DNA of 64,000 bases from Bacterioplanoides sp. SCSIO 12839 (GTDB lineage Bacteria; Pseudomonadota; Gammaproteobacteria; Pseudomonadales; Oceanobacteraceae): positions 1-64,000 of the forward strand of contig NZ_CP073745.1 of assembly GCF_024397975.1 (NCBI RefSeq), read 5' to 3'. Position numbers and translations under genes: made by a program. Below the pieces are notes generated by a model. The model saw only the letters and a list, made by a program, of their open reading frames with translations. It ran no database searches and was not told where the DNA came from. The first letter of the stretch is position 1, and the number at the start of each line of letters is the position of its first letter. This document shows, in pieces, positions 11,557 to 20,702 of the stretch.

Positions 11557-12606
11557 ATGGAGACAAACAAGCACTCCCTGCCAGTAACAACCCCGACGAT
11601 TATCGTCGGAGGTTTGTTACTGACTAGCCTATTACTGATTGGTTTGTTGAATGGCGAGTGGCTGGGCAGTAACGGTGGAGAAAATTCCGCTGTTACTGTC
11701 ACTCCTGTAGCCATGGAACATGATCGCCCAGCCGGTTTGGGCAGCATTAAGCCTGCGTCAGTCAATGCGATTTCACCAAACGTTAACCTTGCGGATTCTC
11801 TGAGTGGTACGTCTCACGGCGTGCGACTGGTGAGTCGTGGTGATGAGCTCCTGGTCACCTCGGCCCTGAAGGATCTGTTTGATTATCACCTGAGTGCATT
11901 GGGTGAGCTGCCTTTGCCGGTTATTCGCCAGAACATTGAACACAACCTGCAACAGCAGTTATCTGGGGTAGCGTTGCAACAGGCGCAGGAAATCCTGCAT
12001 AACTATCTGGATTACAAATCCGCTCTGTCGGATTTTGAACACCAATACCAGCAACAAGCTGGCTGGAATAAGACGCGACAAATTCAGTTTATGAGCGAGC
12101 GTCAGCAAGCGTTAATTGCGTTGCAGAATCGTTTGTTAGGTGCACAAGTGGCGGATGTATTTTTTGCATTTGATCGTACGTTGGATGACAACACCCTGGC
12201 AAAAGCACGTATTCTCAATTCCGAATTAAGTGAGGCTGGAAAACAGCAGGCGCTGGTTAACTTGCAGGCGGAACTGCCGGTTGAAATGCAATTGCAGCAA
12301 CGTCGTGATCAGCAGCAAACACAACTGCTACAGATTGATCAGACGACGGTATCGGATAACGAAAAATTTCAGCAACGTGCAGACGTTGTTGGAGAAGCCG
12401 CTGCTCAGCGTTTGGCGCATCTCGATCAACAGCGTGCGCAGTGGCAACAACGATTAGACACATTCCGTCTGGCGGTTGAGCAACTGCAGCAGAGTAACCT
12501 CGCGGCTGATGATTATCAGGCCGCCTATCAGAGTTTGCTTGAGCAACATTTTGCTGCCCACGAGCAACTGCGTGCTCAAGCACTGCTTCGCTCCGGGCAG
12601 TCCTGA
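11557..12606 (+). CDS. lifO: Lipase-specific foldase (lipase chaperone)
   Basis: 349 residues with one N-terminal membrane anchor (about 14-34), a Pro/Ser/Gly-rich tether, and a Gln-rich all-helical body rich in LQQQ and QQRA segments, as in steric lipase chaperones. The family motif RxxFDY(F/C)LSAxxE appears as KDLFDYHLSALGE at about 102-114, with Lys in place of the first Arg. It is anchored in the inner membrane facing the periplasm and folds the lipase encoded just upstream, with which it is surely cotranscribed. Confidence 0.92.
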   Translation: METNKHSLPVTTPTIIVGGLLLTSLLLIGLLNGEWLGSNGGENSAVTVTPVAMEHDRPAGLGSIKPASVNAISPNVNLADSLSGTSHGVRLVSRGDELLVTSALKDLFDYHLSALGELPLPVIRQNIEHNLQQQLSGVALQQAQEILHNYLDYKSALSDFEHQYQQQAGWNKTRQIQFMSERQQALIALQNRLLGAQVADVFFAFDRTLDDNTLAKARILNSELSEAGKQQALVNLQAELPVEMQLQQRRDQQQTQLLQIDQTTVSDNEKFQQRADVVGEAAAQRLAHLDQQRAQWQQRLDTFRLAVEQLQQSNLAADDYQAAYQSLLEQHFAAHEQLRAQALLRSGQS

Positions 12607-12609
12607 GTG

Positions 12610-13884
12610 TCAGAAACGCGGGTAAAGCGACTTATCCGAGACAAGTACGGTATCCGTTTGAGTGTCGCTGCTGCGGACTAAACGGGCATACCAGCGCAAT
12701 GAAGTGCTGCCTGATAAATCAGAAAACTTAGCAGCTTCTGACGCTTCACTGTCTGAGAATCCCGGTAATTGCATTGGGCTTTCCAAAGCGATAGAACAAC
12801 TTGCCTGCTCACAGCTATCCGCATCTATTTCAAAACGGATTTTGCCATGATCGGCAAAACTGGCCTGAGCAACCAGCTGGGTCACTGGCAGCGGGTTGTC
12901 GTCAGTTTGTTGCGGAATCGCTAATTGTAGATTTTTACCATCCTGAGAAACGGTGACGCTATTGCTGAGGTCATTGGTAGTCACAAATCCAGGGTAGGAA
13001 ACGTCATAGCGATCGGCCTGAATCGTGCGGACCTGGTCGTTACCTTCTTTGTTCCAGTGGTGTTCAAAATAACCCTTCTCAGTCAGCGCAGGTGTCAGGC
13101 CATAGCGATCTTCGTCGGTAAACGGCGTCAGTAATAATTTCACATCATCTTCGATGTAATAAGGTAAGTAGCCATGCCCCGGAGCTTCATCATTGTCCAG
13201 TCCATCGCGTAATAATGGAATTTCGGTTGCATCGCTGATGGTTATAGATACGGTACTATTGTCGCTGATGTCGACGTCTTTCTGGTGGTGATAATAGTAA
13301 CGTCCGGAGGCTTCAAATACGGCGCTGTAAGACACCGCATTGCTGTTGGTGTAGAACGTTGTCTGATGATCACTCGGGTTGTTGTAGCGCCCGGAAGGTG
13401 AGGAGGCAACATCGATAATTACACTGCCAGCCGGTGACTCAAAAGTAACCAGACGAGGCGCTGCCGGATTAATAGCCGGGTCAACCGGCGCCGGGCATCC
13501 GGGGTTGATTGAGGTCGAGTTCTTCCAACGTTCAAGCGAACGTTGCTGCAGTAGAATGGTATTGCCACAAATACTTAATACCGTCGCTTTAGCCGGAGTG
13601 CCACGGTATTCGACCGGGTTATTTGTCGTGATCTGCTGCCAGTCTGCGCCATCAAACTGAATGGCTGCATAAGTGTTATGGTTGAGCGTCAGCGCTAGTT
13701 TTTCCGCTGGTTCCGGTTCAGGAGGCGAGGGTGGAGTGACCTCTGGTGTCGGCGTTACTTCAGGCGTCGGTTTTATCTCAGGAGCTGGCGTTTTATTGGA
13801 AGATGATGACGAGCCACCACAAGCGGTAATCCCTAGGGAAAGAGCGATCAGGCCCGTCGTTAGAAATAAATTAGAATAAAACAT
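12610..13884 (-). CDS. Hypothetical lipoprotein with Pro/Glu-rich linker
   Basis: 424 residues. The N-terminus has a hydrophobic signal ending in the lipobox LGITAC, followed by GGSSSSS and a linker of repeated TPEVTP units (about 30-60), a layout typical of outer-membrane or surface lipoproteins. The rest is beta-rich with acidic turns and four cysteines; I recognise no domain. It is convergent with the foldase gene, with only 3 nt between the stop codons and no terminator visible. The function is unknown. Confidence 0.8.
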   Translation of the reverse strand: MFYSNLFLTTGLIALSLGITACGGSSSSSNKTPAPEIKPTPEVTPTPEVTPPSPPEPEPAEKLALTLNHNTYAAIQFDGADWQQITTNNPVEYRGTPAKATVLSICGNTILLQQRSLERWKNSTSINPGCPAPVDPAINPAAPRLVTFESPAGSVIIDVASSPSGRYNNPSDHQTTFYTNSNAVSYSAVFEASGRYYYHHQKDVDISDNSTVSITISDATEIPLLRDGLDNDEAPGHGYLPYYIEDDVKLLLTPFTDEDRYGLTPALTEKGYFEHHWNKEGNDQVRTIQADRYDVSYPGFVTTNDLSNSVTVSQDGKNLQLAIPQQTDDNPLPVTQLVAQASFADHGKIRFEIDADSCEQASCSIALESPMQLPGFSDSEASEAAKFSDLSGSTSLRWYARLVRSSDTQTDTVLVSDKSLYPRF

Positions 13885-13977
13885 GATGATTGCTCATAAA
13901 AAATACTGAGCAATACTAACAGCAATTATCTGAATATGAGCTGACAAAAGCCAAGCATTCGTTGAAAACGGTTGTAT

Positions 13978-14796
13978 TTAAAAACGCTTCCCGCTTTTAT
14001 CGTTATTGACCACTTCACCATCAAACTTGTGCTGAGAAATACGATCGACTGTGTCGTTGATCCACTCTTCTGACCATTGATTCACTTCGGCAGTGCTCAG
14101 TTCGGCGGTCTCAATCGCCGGGCTGATCACCACCTGAATGGTCCCGGGTTTTTTAATCCAATGATCGTTGGGCCAGAACTCGCCGGAGTTGTGGGCGATG
14201 GCTAACACTGGCGCTTTGTTTTTGCCCGCCAGCATCGCGCCACCTTTAGAAAACTCTTTGCGTTTACCGGGTGGAATGCGTGTGCCTTCCGGAAAGACCA
14301 ACACATGAATACCGTCATTCAGGCGCTCAGCACCTTGCTGAATAACTTGCTTCAGCGCATTGGTCTTCTGGTTACGATCAATAAATATTGGGTGAATCAG
14401 GTTCAGTGCCCAACCAAAAAACGGTAAATACAACAATTCCTTTTTCACGACCTGGACATGAGGGGCAATGGCGGTGGGTAAAAAAAACGTTTCCCAGGTA
14501 CTTTGATGTTTGCTCAGTAACACGTAACCTCGGCCATCACGAGGGACATTTTCAAGGCCTTTTACCTGCCACTTAACGCCACAAATAAAACGAGCAGACC
14601 ACAGAGCAACCGTGCAATAAAACACCAGCACAAAATAGTTACGCTTTTTCAGTGGCAGAAAGATACCAACGACAAAAGAGATCAAGCACCAGATGATGGT
14701 GAAGCTTGCCAGCCAGCCATAAAAAATCAGGGTACGAATACCGTTGATAAACGAGGCAGATGTCGATTCTGAGGATGCGATGCTGGCAGCTTTCAT
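13978..14796 (-). CDS. plsC: 1-acyl-sn-glycerol-3-phosphate acyltransferase (PlsC family)
   Basis: 272 residues. PlsC-type enzymes transfer an acyl chain to the sn-2 position of lysophosphatidic acid at the inner membrane. Two N-terminal membrane segments (about 23-48 and 55-70) precede the catalytic motif HQSTWE (H97 to E102, the HX4E form of the usual HX4D) and the FPEGTR substrate motif (about 170). In Pseudomonas this gene lies next to gyrB with gmhB, and the same pair is present here but displaced by about 7 kb. It is probably transcribed after gmhB. Confidence 0.9.
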   Translation of the reverse strand: MKAASIASSESTSASFINGIRTLIFYGWLASFTIIWCLISFVVGIFLPLKKRNYFVLVFYCTVALWSARFICGVKWQVKGLENVPRDGRGYVLLSKHQSTWETFFLPTAIAPHVQVVKKELLYLPFFGWALNLIHPIFIDRNQKTNALKQVIQQGAERLNDGIHVLVFPEGTRIPPGKRKEFSKGGAMLAGKNKAPVLAIAHNSGEFWPNDHWIKKPGTIQVVISPAIETAELSTAEVNQWSEEWINDTVDRISQHKFDGEVVNNDKSGKRF

Positions 14797-14924
14797 AAAA
14801 CTCCTGGCCCGGGACGTGATGGTTAACGATAAACACCTCGTTTATACCACTTTGGTGGAGCCAGTTCGTTTACTTAAATTCTTAGCAGTATTTCCTTTGT
14901 CGCGCAGGACTTATCAAACAACGG

Positions 14925-15473
14925 CTATGATGCCAAAACAAAATCAACAAAGGCACTCAGGTCGGCAAGCACCGGACTGTTGTTCAGTTGATTATCGGCT
15001 TCAAGCTTGGGCTGGGTTTTTTCGCCTTTGCCGGTTTTGACCAGTGCAACCTGACAACCAGCTGCTGCTCCGGCTTGTAGGTCCCGCAGTGAATCACCCA
15101 CCATCCAGGCGCCTTTGGCTGAAACGTCCAGTGCCTGTTCTATCTGATGAATTAACCCGGGTAGGGGTTTGCGGCAGTTACATTGGTCGTCTGGGCCGTG
15201 TGGGCACCAGGCGATATGGGCAAACGAGCCACCCTCGGCTTCTACCAGCTGAGTCATTTTCTGATGCATGGCATCCAGGTCAGCCTGAGAAAAATAGCCG
15301 CGTGCCAAACCACTCTGATTGGTGGCGACGGCCACCTGAAAACCCGCCTGACACAAACGGGCAATGGCGCTGGCACTGCCAGGAATCGGAATCCACTCAT
15401 CAACGGACTTCACGTATTCATCGGAGTCCTGATTAATCACACCGTCACGGTCGAGGATAATAAGAGAGGTCAT
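14925..15473 (-). CDS. gmhB: D-glycero-D-manno-heptose 1,7-bisphosphate 7-phosphatase
   Basis: 182 residues, the family length. This HAD-superfamily phosphatase acts in ADP-heptose synthesis for the LPS inner core. The nucleophile motif LDRDGVIN carries D8 and D10, the TNQSGLARG motif II follows at about 53, and the zinc loop CPHGPDDQCNCRKP (about 93-106) has the Cys/His ligands typical of GmhB. The region GDSLRDLQAG is motif IV. It lies upstream of plsC on the same strand. Confidence 0.93.
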   Translation of the reverse strand: MTSLIILDRDGVINQDSDEYVKSVDEWIPIPGSASAIARLCQAGFQVAVATNQSGLARGYFSQADLDAMHQKMTQLVEAEGGSFAHIAWCPHGPDDQCNCRKPLPGLIHQIEQALDVSAKGAWMVGDSLRDLQAGAAAGCQVALVKTGKGEKTQPKLEADNQLNNSPVLADLSAFVDFVLAS

Positions 15474-15513
15474 GTTGGGTCTTTTAAAAATGCAGTGAAA
15501 TGGATGCTGTCAG

Positions 15514-16137
15514 TTAACGAGCAATGGCTTCGATATTGCGTGCGATCCGGAAATTAAAGGCCACAGAAATACGCGGTTTTTCTTCAAAATGTGGAGCTAC
15601 CATGTGCATCAGATAACTGGGAAAAACATACATCGAGCCGATCTTCGGAGTATAACTCACAGTGGTTGCTGGCCGATAGGGAGCACCAACCGTGATGGGA
15701 TCAAAGAACAAAATGTCGCCGTCATGAATGCCGCCGCCGGCTGACTGAGGGTTTTCATTCACATCAATATAAACCACACCGCTCCATTCACACGGCAGGT
15801 GAGCGTGTGGTGCATTCCAGGCACCAAAGTCATTGATGTTGGCCCACATAGATGACAACAGAACTTTTTCGTCGGCGGGGAATTTCTCTGCATGGCGAAT
15901 CAGCTGAGTACCAACCTCAAACACCTGCTGACTCAATTGTTGTATCAGCGGGTCGTCAGAATTAAATAAGTCATCTTGCGAGTGCCAGCCTCTCTGATTC
16001 GAGCGTTGTAGGCCCTGTTCACTCTGATGGCGCAGCGTTAGCAGACAATCACGCAGCGGTGAGTGGTTCTCCAGCAACCAGGGAAGCGAAGTCTCTAAAA
16101 TCGATACGCCAAAATGTAAGCGATTATCCGCTTTCAT
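15514..16137 (-). CDS. Putative 2OG-Fe(II) oxygenase (TIGR02466-like)
   Basis: 207 residues resembling the 2OG-FeII_Oxy_5 family. The centre has HAHLPCEWSGVVYID, with candidate iron ligands HxH, and the C-terminal part has FPSYLMHMVAPH followed by RISVAFNF, giving the distal His and the Arg that usually binds 2-oxoglutarate. The substrate is unknown. It lies 40 nt upstream of gmhB on the same strand and may be part of that unit. The start at ATG 16137 is preceded by a GAGGAAAC ribosome-binding site. Confidence 0.78.
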   Translation of the reverse strand: MKADNRLHFGVSILETSLPWLLENHSPLRDCLLTLRHQSEQGLQRSNQRGWHSQDDLFNSDDPLIQQLSQQVFEVGTQLIRHAEKFPADEKVLLSSMWANINDFGAWNAPHAHLPCEWSGVVYIDVNENPQSAGGGIHDGDILFFDPITVGAPYRPATTVSYTPKIGSMYVFPSYLMHMVAPHFEEKPRISVAFNFRIARNIEAIAR

Positions 16138-16244
16138 ATTGTTTCCTCATTTAATTGCTGTTTTCACTGGCAATATACCATTGGCTACGACAAAGTAATG
16201 AACATCGAATAAAAAGTATAACCATCTTTTGGGTAGGGGAATTC

Positions 16245-18587
16245 ATGAGCAGTCAACCTCATACTGGTCTGTTGAAAAAGCCGTTGGCACTTTGTATTGG
16301 TTTGGTGAACACACAGCTGGCCTTTGGCTTGTGCCAGATAGACATTGATGCGTTAGAGGCTGACGATACGGCTCTGACGACGACTTTTTCAGAAGCTATT
16401 GTGGGTTTGAATCACTGCCCGGACAACGAGTATCTGATCAAAGTCAGTGAACAACTGGCGGGTAAAACGGAGCTGGTTAATAACCGCATGCAGCTGGATG
16501 GCGGCAAAACGGTCACACTTGAGGGGCCAACAGCTGGTAGCTTTACGGTCCAAGCGGATAATACGGAAGCGAGCCTGTTGCAGGTTGATGAGTCATCATC
16601 CCTCACGGTTCGGCGTCTGGTATTTGCCGGTCGCGACGGCATCCAAAGAAGCGCCGAGCTGATGTCTGTGAATAACTCTGATCTGACGCTCGAGTCGGTA
16701 ACGGTTCGTGATCTGGATAGCACTTCCGATCGCGCACTTATCGAGGCCAGAAACAGCGACGTCGTGATTAAAGAATCCACCATCAGTGGTAATAAAAGCC
16801 GACGTGCTCCCATCCATGTTCAGAACAGTGACAGCACTACCCCTTTGCCGGCTGATGGTAAATACCGGTTAACGGTTCAGGACACACAATTTCAGGGTAA
16901 CCAAGCCAATGGTTCCTTTGCTCGTGGTGGTGCATTGGAAACGTCAGATGTGGAGCTGGATATTGCTGACTCGGTTTTTGATGGTAACGAAACGCTGGTT
17001 GATAACCAGTACAGTCGTGGTGGTGCCATTCGGATTTTCAGTGAATATGGCAATACAAAGTCCAGCATCCGTGGCACGACATTCAAAAATAACCAAACCT
17101 ATAGTTACGGCGGTGCTATCGCTAAGGATGGTACGACTGTGCTGGAAATCAGTGATTCGTTGTTTGACAGTAATCAGGTGCTTGCTTTACCAAATGAATA
17201 TGGCACCGGTTTAGCCGCGGAGGCCCATGGTGGTGCCATCAGCACCAATGAAACTTCAGAACTGAAAATTCTGCGTACGACGTTTAAGAGTAATCAGGCC
17301 AAAAGCCTGGGCGGCGCATTGTACTTCTTTGGTGATGCGACTTCAGGTCAGATCGACATTGCAGATAGTACGTTTGACAGTAATCAGGCGTTGTTCAGTG
17401 CCTCGGAAGCTACTGTACCTAAGGGCGGCGCATTAGCCGTAGTCACCGAAGAAACATCCTCATCGCTTAACATCAGCGGTTCCACTTTTATGGATAATCA
17501 TTCGGATGGTTCAGCTGGCGTATTATTTGTTGACCGGGCTGTAGACACCAACATTATTAACTCAACGCTGGTGGCAAATGAATCCGATGACGGTTCTTCG
17601 GTCGCCAGCTTTCAAGGTTCAAATGGTAAGTTGAGTATCCGTCATTCGACCATTACCGATAATACTGCTGTTGGAGGCGAGGAGGGCAATACTGTTTTTA
17701 TGAATACTCCCGCGGCGGATCTGGAGATCAGCCATAGTGTGTTTCATAACAATACCGTCCCGGATGGCAAAGCTAAGATTGTGGTTGCGGAGTCAGAATA
17801 TTCGGCGCAGGTGGAATTTACCTACTGGGATGGCAGCTACAGCGGTACTCAGAATGCATCCGATAATGGTGGCAATATCGTCAGCTCTGACGATCCGGGT
17901 TTAGCTGCATTGCAGGACAATGGCGGAGAAACACCAACCCGAATGCCACAAACTGGTTCATCCTTGATCAACGCCGGTGATGCCAATATCGAAAATGAAC
18001 CGGATACCGATCAGCGCGGCAGCCTGCGCATTGATCGCGGCGTGATTGATATCGGCGCGGTGGAATATGGCAATCAGGTACCGCAGGTGGTGCTAACGCC
18101 TACCGATATCAGTTTGACGGATGGGGATGCCATTAATTTGGATGTCAGTGTTTGGTTTAGTGATGGCAATGGCGATGACCTGACTTATGGCATTCAGGGT
18201 GCACCGGATCAGGTAAATCTGGACAGCAACAGCGGTTTGATCACAGGAACCGTCCAGGATGTGGGTGATTACACGATTACCATCACTGTGACAGATGAAT
18301 TTGGAGGTCAGGCATCGGTCTCCGTTGCTTTAGCGGTTCAACCGAAACCAGTGGATGAGCCGGATGAAGAACAGCCGGACAATACTGGTAATGATGATTC
18401 GGACGATAGTCCAGATGAACAACCGAGTGATGATTCGGCTGAGCAGCCAAATGATGATGGCAGTGACAGCCAGGATGCAGATTCCGGTACCGGAGACAGC
18501 TCCTCCAGCGGCAGTAGCTCGTCATCTGGTGGTGGCGCACTTTTCTGGCTTCTGGGGTTATTGTCACTGGCGTTGCGCCGCAGATAA
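16245..18587 (+). CDS. Secreted parallel beta-helix protein with GlyGly-CTERM tail
   Basis: 780 residues. An N-terminal signal peptide (about 1-28) is followed by repeated beta-helix turns of the kind STF-SNQA-GGALY (about 100-560), seen in polymorphic-membrane-protein and pectate-lyase-like folds. A cadherin/Ig-like domain follows (about 635-705, with LDSNSGLITGT), then an acidic D/E/S/N-rich linker, a Ser-Gly stretch and a C-terminal GGG, hydrophobic helix and RRR. That tail is the GlyGly-CTERM signal cleaved by rhombosortase in bacteria with type II secretion. The ATG at 16245 is chosen because AGGGGAATT precedes it and it gives the signal peptide. The ligand or role is unknown, perhaps adhesion. 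Confidence 0.85.
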   Translation: MSSQPHTGLLKKPLALCIGLVNTQLAFGLCQIDIDALEADDTALTTTFSEAIVGLNHCPDNEYLIKVSEQLAGKTELVNNRMQLDGGKTVTLEGPTAGSFTVQADNTEASLLQVDESSSLTVRRLVFAGRDGIQRSAELMSVNNSDLTLESVTVRDLDSTSDRALIEARNSDVVIKESTISGNKSRRAPIHVQNSDSTTPLPADGKYRLTVQDTQFQGNQANGSFARGGALETSDVELDIADSVFDGNETLVDNQYSRGGAIRIFSEYGNTKSSIRGTTFKNNQTYSYGGAIAKDGTTVLEISDSLFDSNQVLALPNEYGTGLAAEAHGGAISTNETSELKILRTTFKSNQAKSLGGALYFFGDATSGQIDIADSTFDSNQALFSASEATVPKGGALAVVTEETSSSLNISGSTFMDNHSDGSAGVLFVDRAVDTNIINSTLVANESDDGSSVASFQGSNGKLSIRHSTITDNTAVGGEEGNTVFMNTPAADLEISHSVFHNNTVPDGKAKIVVAESEYSAQVEFTYWDGSYSGTQNASDNGGNIVSSDDPGLAALQDNGGETPTRMPQTGSSLINAGDANIENEPDTDQRGSLRIDRGVIDIGAVEYGNQVPQVVLTPTDISLTDGDAINLDVSVWFSDGNGDDLTYGIQGAPDQVNLDSNSGLITGTVQDVGDYTITITVTDEFGGQASVSVALAVQPKPVDEPDEEQPDNTGNDDSDDSPDEQPSDDSAEQPNDDGSDSQDADSGTGDSSSSGSSSSSGGGALFWLLGLLSLALRRR

Positions 18588-18601
18588 CCTGAGTGAGCAA
18601 T

Positions 18602-18632
18602 AAAAAACCGCTTCATTTGAAGCGGTTTTTTA
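18602..18632. terminator. Bidirectional terminator
   Basis: CCGCTTC / GAAGCGG stem with a 4-nt loop, flanked by A6 and T6, between convergent genes. It can serve both strands. Confidence 0.9.
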
Positions 18633-18663
18633 TTGGTAGTTTGATAAGCGAAACGGATGTGTT

Positions 18664-19596
18664 TTAGCCGTCGTTGTTAATGCGCTGAACCAGTTGAGCT
18701 AAAACGTCACTGGCCTGATCATTATCAACCTGACAGGTACCGGCATTGCGGTGGCCACCACCGCCGTGTTCCAGACATAACTCACCAATATGGGTCTGAT
18801 GGCTGCGATTAATAATGGAACCGCCAATGGCAAACACGGTGTTTTGTTGTTTCAGTCCCCATAACACATGGATGGAGATATTGGTCTCCGGGAACAGTGC
18901 ATAAATCATAAAGCGATTACCGGCGTAAATCGGATCTTCATCACGCAGGTCGAGCACCACCAGATTGTTATGAACGGTGGTGCAGCGGCGTAGTTGGTCT
19001 TCGAATTTATCTTTATGATCAAAGAATAACTCCACCCGTTCTTTCACGTCTGGCAGCTCAAGAATTTCATCGATATTGTGATCGCGACAATAGTCGATTA
19101 GCTGCATCATTAACTGATAATTACTGATGCGGAATTCACGGAAGCGACCCAATCCAGTACGTGAATCCATTAAGAAATTGAGCAATACCCAGCCGCTTGG
19201 ATTAAGGATTTCATCGCGCGAGAACTGCGCTGAATCGGCTTTATCCACCGCCGCCATCATGTCATCGGAGATGGATGGAAATTTCTCTTTACCGCCATAG
19301 TAGTCGTACACCACTCGGGCAGCGGAAGGCGCTTTGTCATCAATAATATGATTATCGGGAGCTTTATCACCGCGGCGCTTCAACTCCGATGCATGATGGT
19401 CAAAGCTCAGGTGGCAGCCTTCGACATAAGGCAGGTTGGTGGTAATGTCGTTGGCGTTGATATCGATCTTGCCATCCTGCATGTCTTTGGGATGAACAAA
19501 CAGAATATCGTCAATCAGGCCCAGTTCTTTGAATAAAACGGCGCACACCAGGCCGTCAAAATCACTGCGGGTTACCAGTCGGAATTGTGCTGCCAC
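18664..19596 (-). CDS. DHH-family phosphoesterase
   Basis: 310 residues. Typical DHH-superfamily motifs: SDFDGLVCA (motif I, about 11-19), DHHASE (motif III, about 67), and the DHHA1 motif GGGGHRNAGTC near the C-terminus. These enzymes use Mn2+ to hydrolyse phosphoester or phosphoanhydride bonds. Relatives are annotated as exopolyphosphatase-like or as oligonucleotide/nucleotide phosphatases, so the substrate cannot be fixed from sequence. Cytoplasmic; no signal peptide. It may have its own promoter, as a strong hairpin separates it from the dienoyl-CoA isomerase gene upstream. Confidence 0.85.
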   Translation of the reverse strand: MAAQFRLVTRSDFDGLVCAVLFKELGLIDDILFVHPKDMQDGKIDINANDITTNLPYVEGCHLSFDHHASELKRRGDKAPDNHIIDDKAPSAARVVYDYYGGKEKFPSISDDMMAAVDKADSAQFSRDEILNPSGWVLLNFLMDSRTGLGRFREFRISNYQLMMQLIDYCRDHNIDEILELPDVKERVELFFDHKDKFEDQLRRCTTVHNNLVVLDLRDEDPIYAGNRFMIYALFPETNISIHVLWGLKQQNTVFAIGGSIINRSHQTHIGELCLEHGGGGHRNAGTCQVDNDQASDVLAQLVQRINNDG

Positions 19597-19630
19597 GGGC
19601 TGCTCCTCGATTGCTGCTGAAAAAGTCGTA

Positions 19631-19664
19631 CTGAAAAGAATCGTACTGAACGGATTCTTTTCAG
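19631..19664. terminator. Hairpin between the dienoyl-CoA isomerase and DHH genes
   Basis: Perfect 12-bp stem CTGAAAAGAATC / GATTCTTTTCAG with a 10-nt loop. On the minus strand it is followed at a short distance by a T5 stretch. It also carries part of a TCGTACTGAA direct repeat (19626 and 19642). Confidence 0.6.
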
Positions 19665-19704
19665 CTTAGACGAGAAAATTCAGCAAGCCGCTGTGGCGCA
19701 GAAT

Positions 19705-20559
19705 TTATTCTTCAAACAGGCCTTTTACCGCAAACAGGTCGTCGTATTCGGCACTTTGTTTGGTTGCTTTGGCCTGGAAACTTTTCATCAGGTCGGTGGG
19801 GCGGAACATGCCAGACTGCCAGGTGGCCATGTATTTCAGACTATCTTCGACGCTATGGTCACGGCTGTAATTCAGCATCTCTTTACAGCCGGTGACAGCC
19901 AGCGGTGAGTTCGCAGCAATCTGCTGAGCAATGGTCATGACGCTGTCCAGCATGGCTTGTTGCGAATCAAACACCCGGTTAACAAAGCCCAGTTGCTGAG
20001 CTTCGTCGGCGTGGAACTTGCGCCCGGTATACGCCAGCTCACGAACAATGCCTGCCGGAATTAATTTCGGCATACGTTGCAGGGTACCAACATCCGCCGT
20101 CATACCAATCTCGGTTTCCTTAATGGTGAAATAGGCATCCTGGGTGCAATAACGCATGTCGGAGGCGCACACCAGGTCAAGTGCGCCACCAATGCAGCCA
20201 CCCTGAATGGCGGTTAATACCGGCAGACGGACTTTCTCTAATGAGCTGAGGCTATCCTGAAGTTGCAGCACCACACGACGCAGATTTTCAGCCATACGAC
20301 CAGGATCACCAGACATGGGTACGGCTTTGCTGTTGGTAAATACGGCCAGATCCATGCCCGCGGAGAAGTGTTTGCCGCTGGATGAAATAACAATCACCCG
20401 GGCATCCGTCTGGCTTTCAATGCTTTCAATACAGCGTGGCAGCTCCAGCCAGAAATCCTGGTTCATGCTGTTCAGTGCATCTGGTCGGCTGAACTGGATA
20501 TGGGCAACTCGTTGCTCGATAGAAACATCAAAGCACTGAAACTCAGACAGTTGGGTCAT
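19705..20559 (-). CDS. Delta(3,5)-Delta(2,4)-dienoyl-CoA isomerase (crotonase family)
   Basis: 284 residues. Crotonase fold with SAGMDLAVF (oxyanion/CoA loop) and GGCIGGALDLV. The stretch KETEIGMTADVGTLQRMPK corresponds closely to the KEVDVGLAADVGTLQRLPK region of eukaryotic ECH1, in which the Glu and Asp are catalytic; both are kept. It would shift double bonds of 3,5-dienoyl-CoA during beta-oxidation of unsaturated fatty acids with odd-positioned bonds. No other fatty-acid gene lies next to it. ATG 20559 has a GGAAG ribosome-binding site; an upstream ATG in frame has none as good. Confidence 0.85.
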   Translation of the reverse strand: MTQLSEFQCFDVSIEQRVAHIQFSRPDALNSMNQDFWLELPRCIESIESQTDARVIVISSSGKHFSAGMDLAVFTNSKAVPMSGDPGRMAENLRRVVLQLQDSLSSLEKVRLPVLTAIQGGCIGGALDLVCASDMRYCTQDAYFTIKETEIGMTADVGTLQRMPKLIPAGIVRELAYTGRKFHADEAQQLGFVNRVFDSQQAMLDSVMTIAQQIAANSPLAVTGCKEMLNYSRDHSVEDSLKYMATWQSGMFRPTDLMKSFQAKATKQSAEYDDLFAVKGLFEE

Positions 20560-20643
20560 GATCGTCTTCCTTTTTGTTATGGTGCAAATCACTATGTTGA
20601 CGCTGTCAATATAGTGCGATCAGTACCCGGGGTCAAAGCTTTG

Positions 20644-20690
20644 CCCGGCCAAGCCGGGAGAGTCAAAGCCTGATCGCCACGGATCAGGCT
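20644..20690 (-). terminator. Two tandem hairpins after the spondin_N gene
   Basis: CCCGGC-CAA-GCCGGG (20644-20658) and AGCCTGATC / GATCAGGCT (20667-20690) lie 12-60 bp beyond the stop codon. There are only weak T-runs. Confidence 0.5.
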
Positions 20691-20702
20691 GAGTGGCGAG
20701 AT

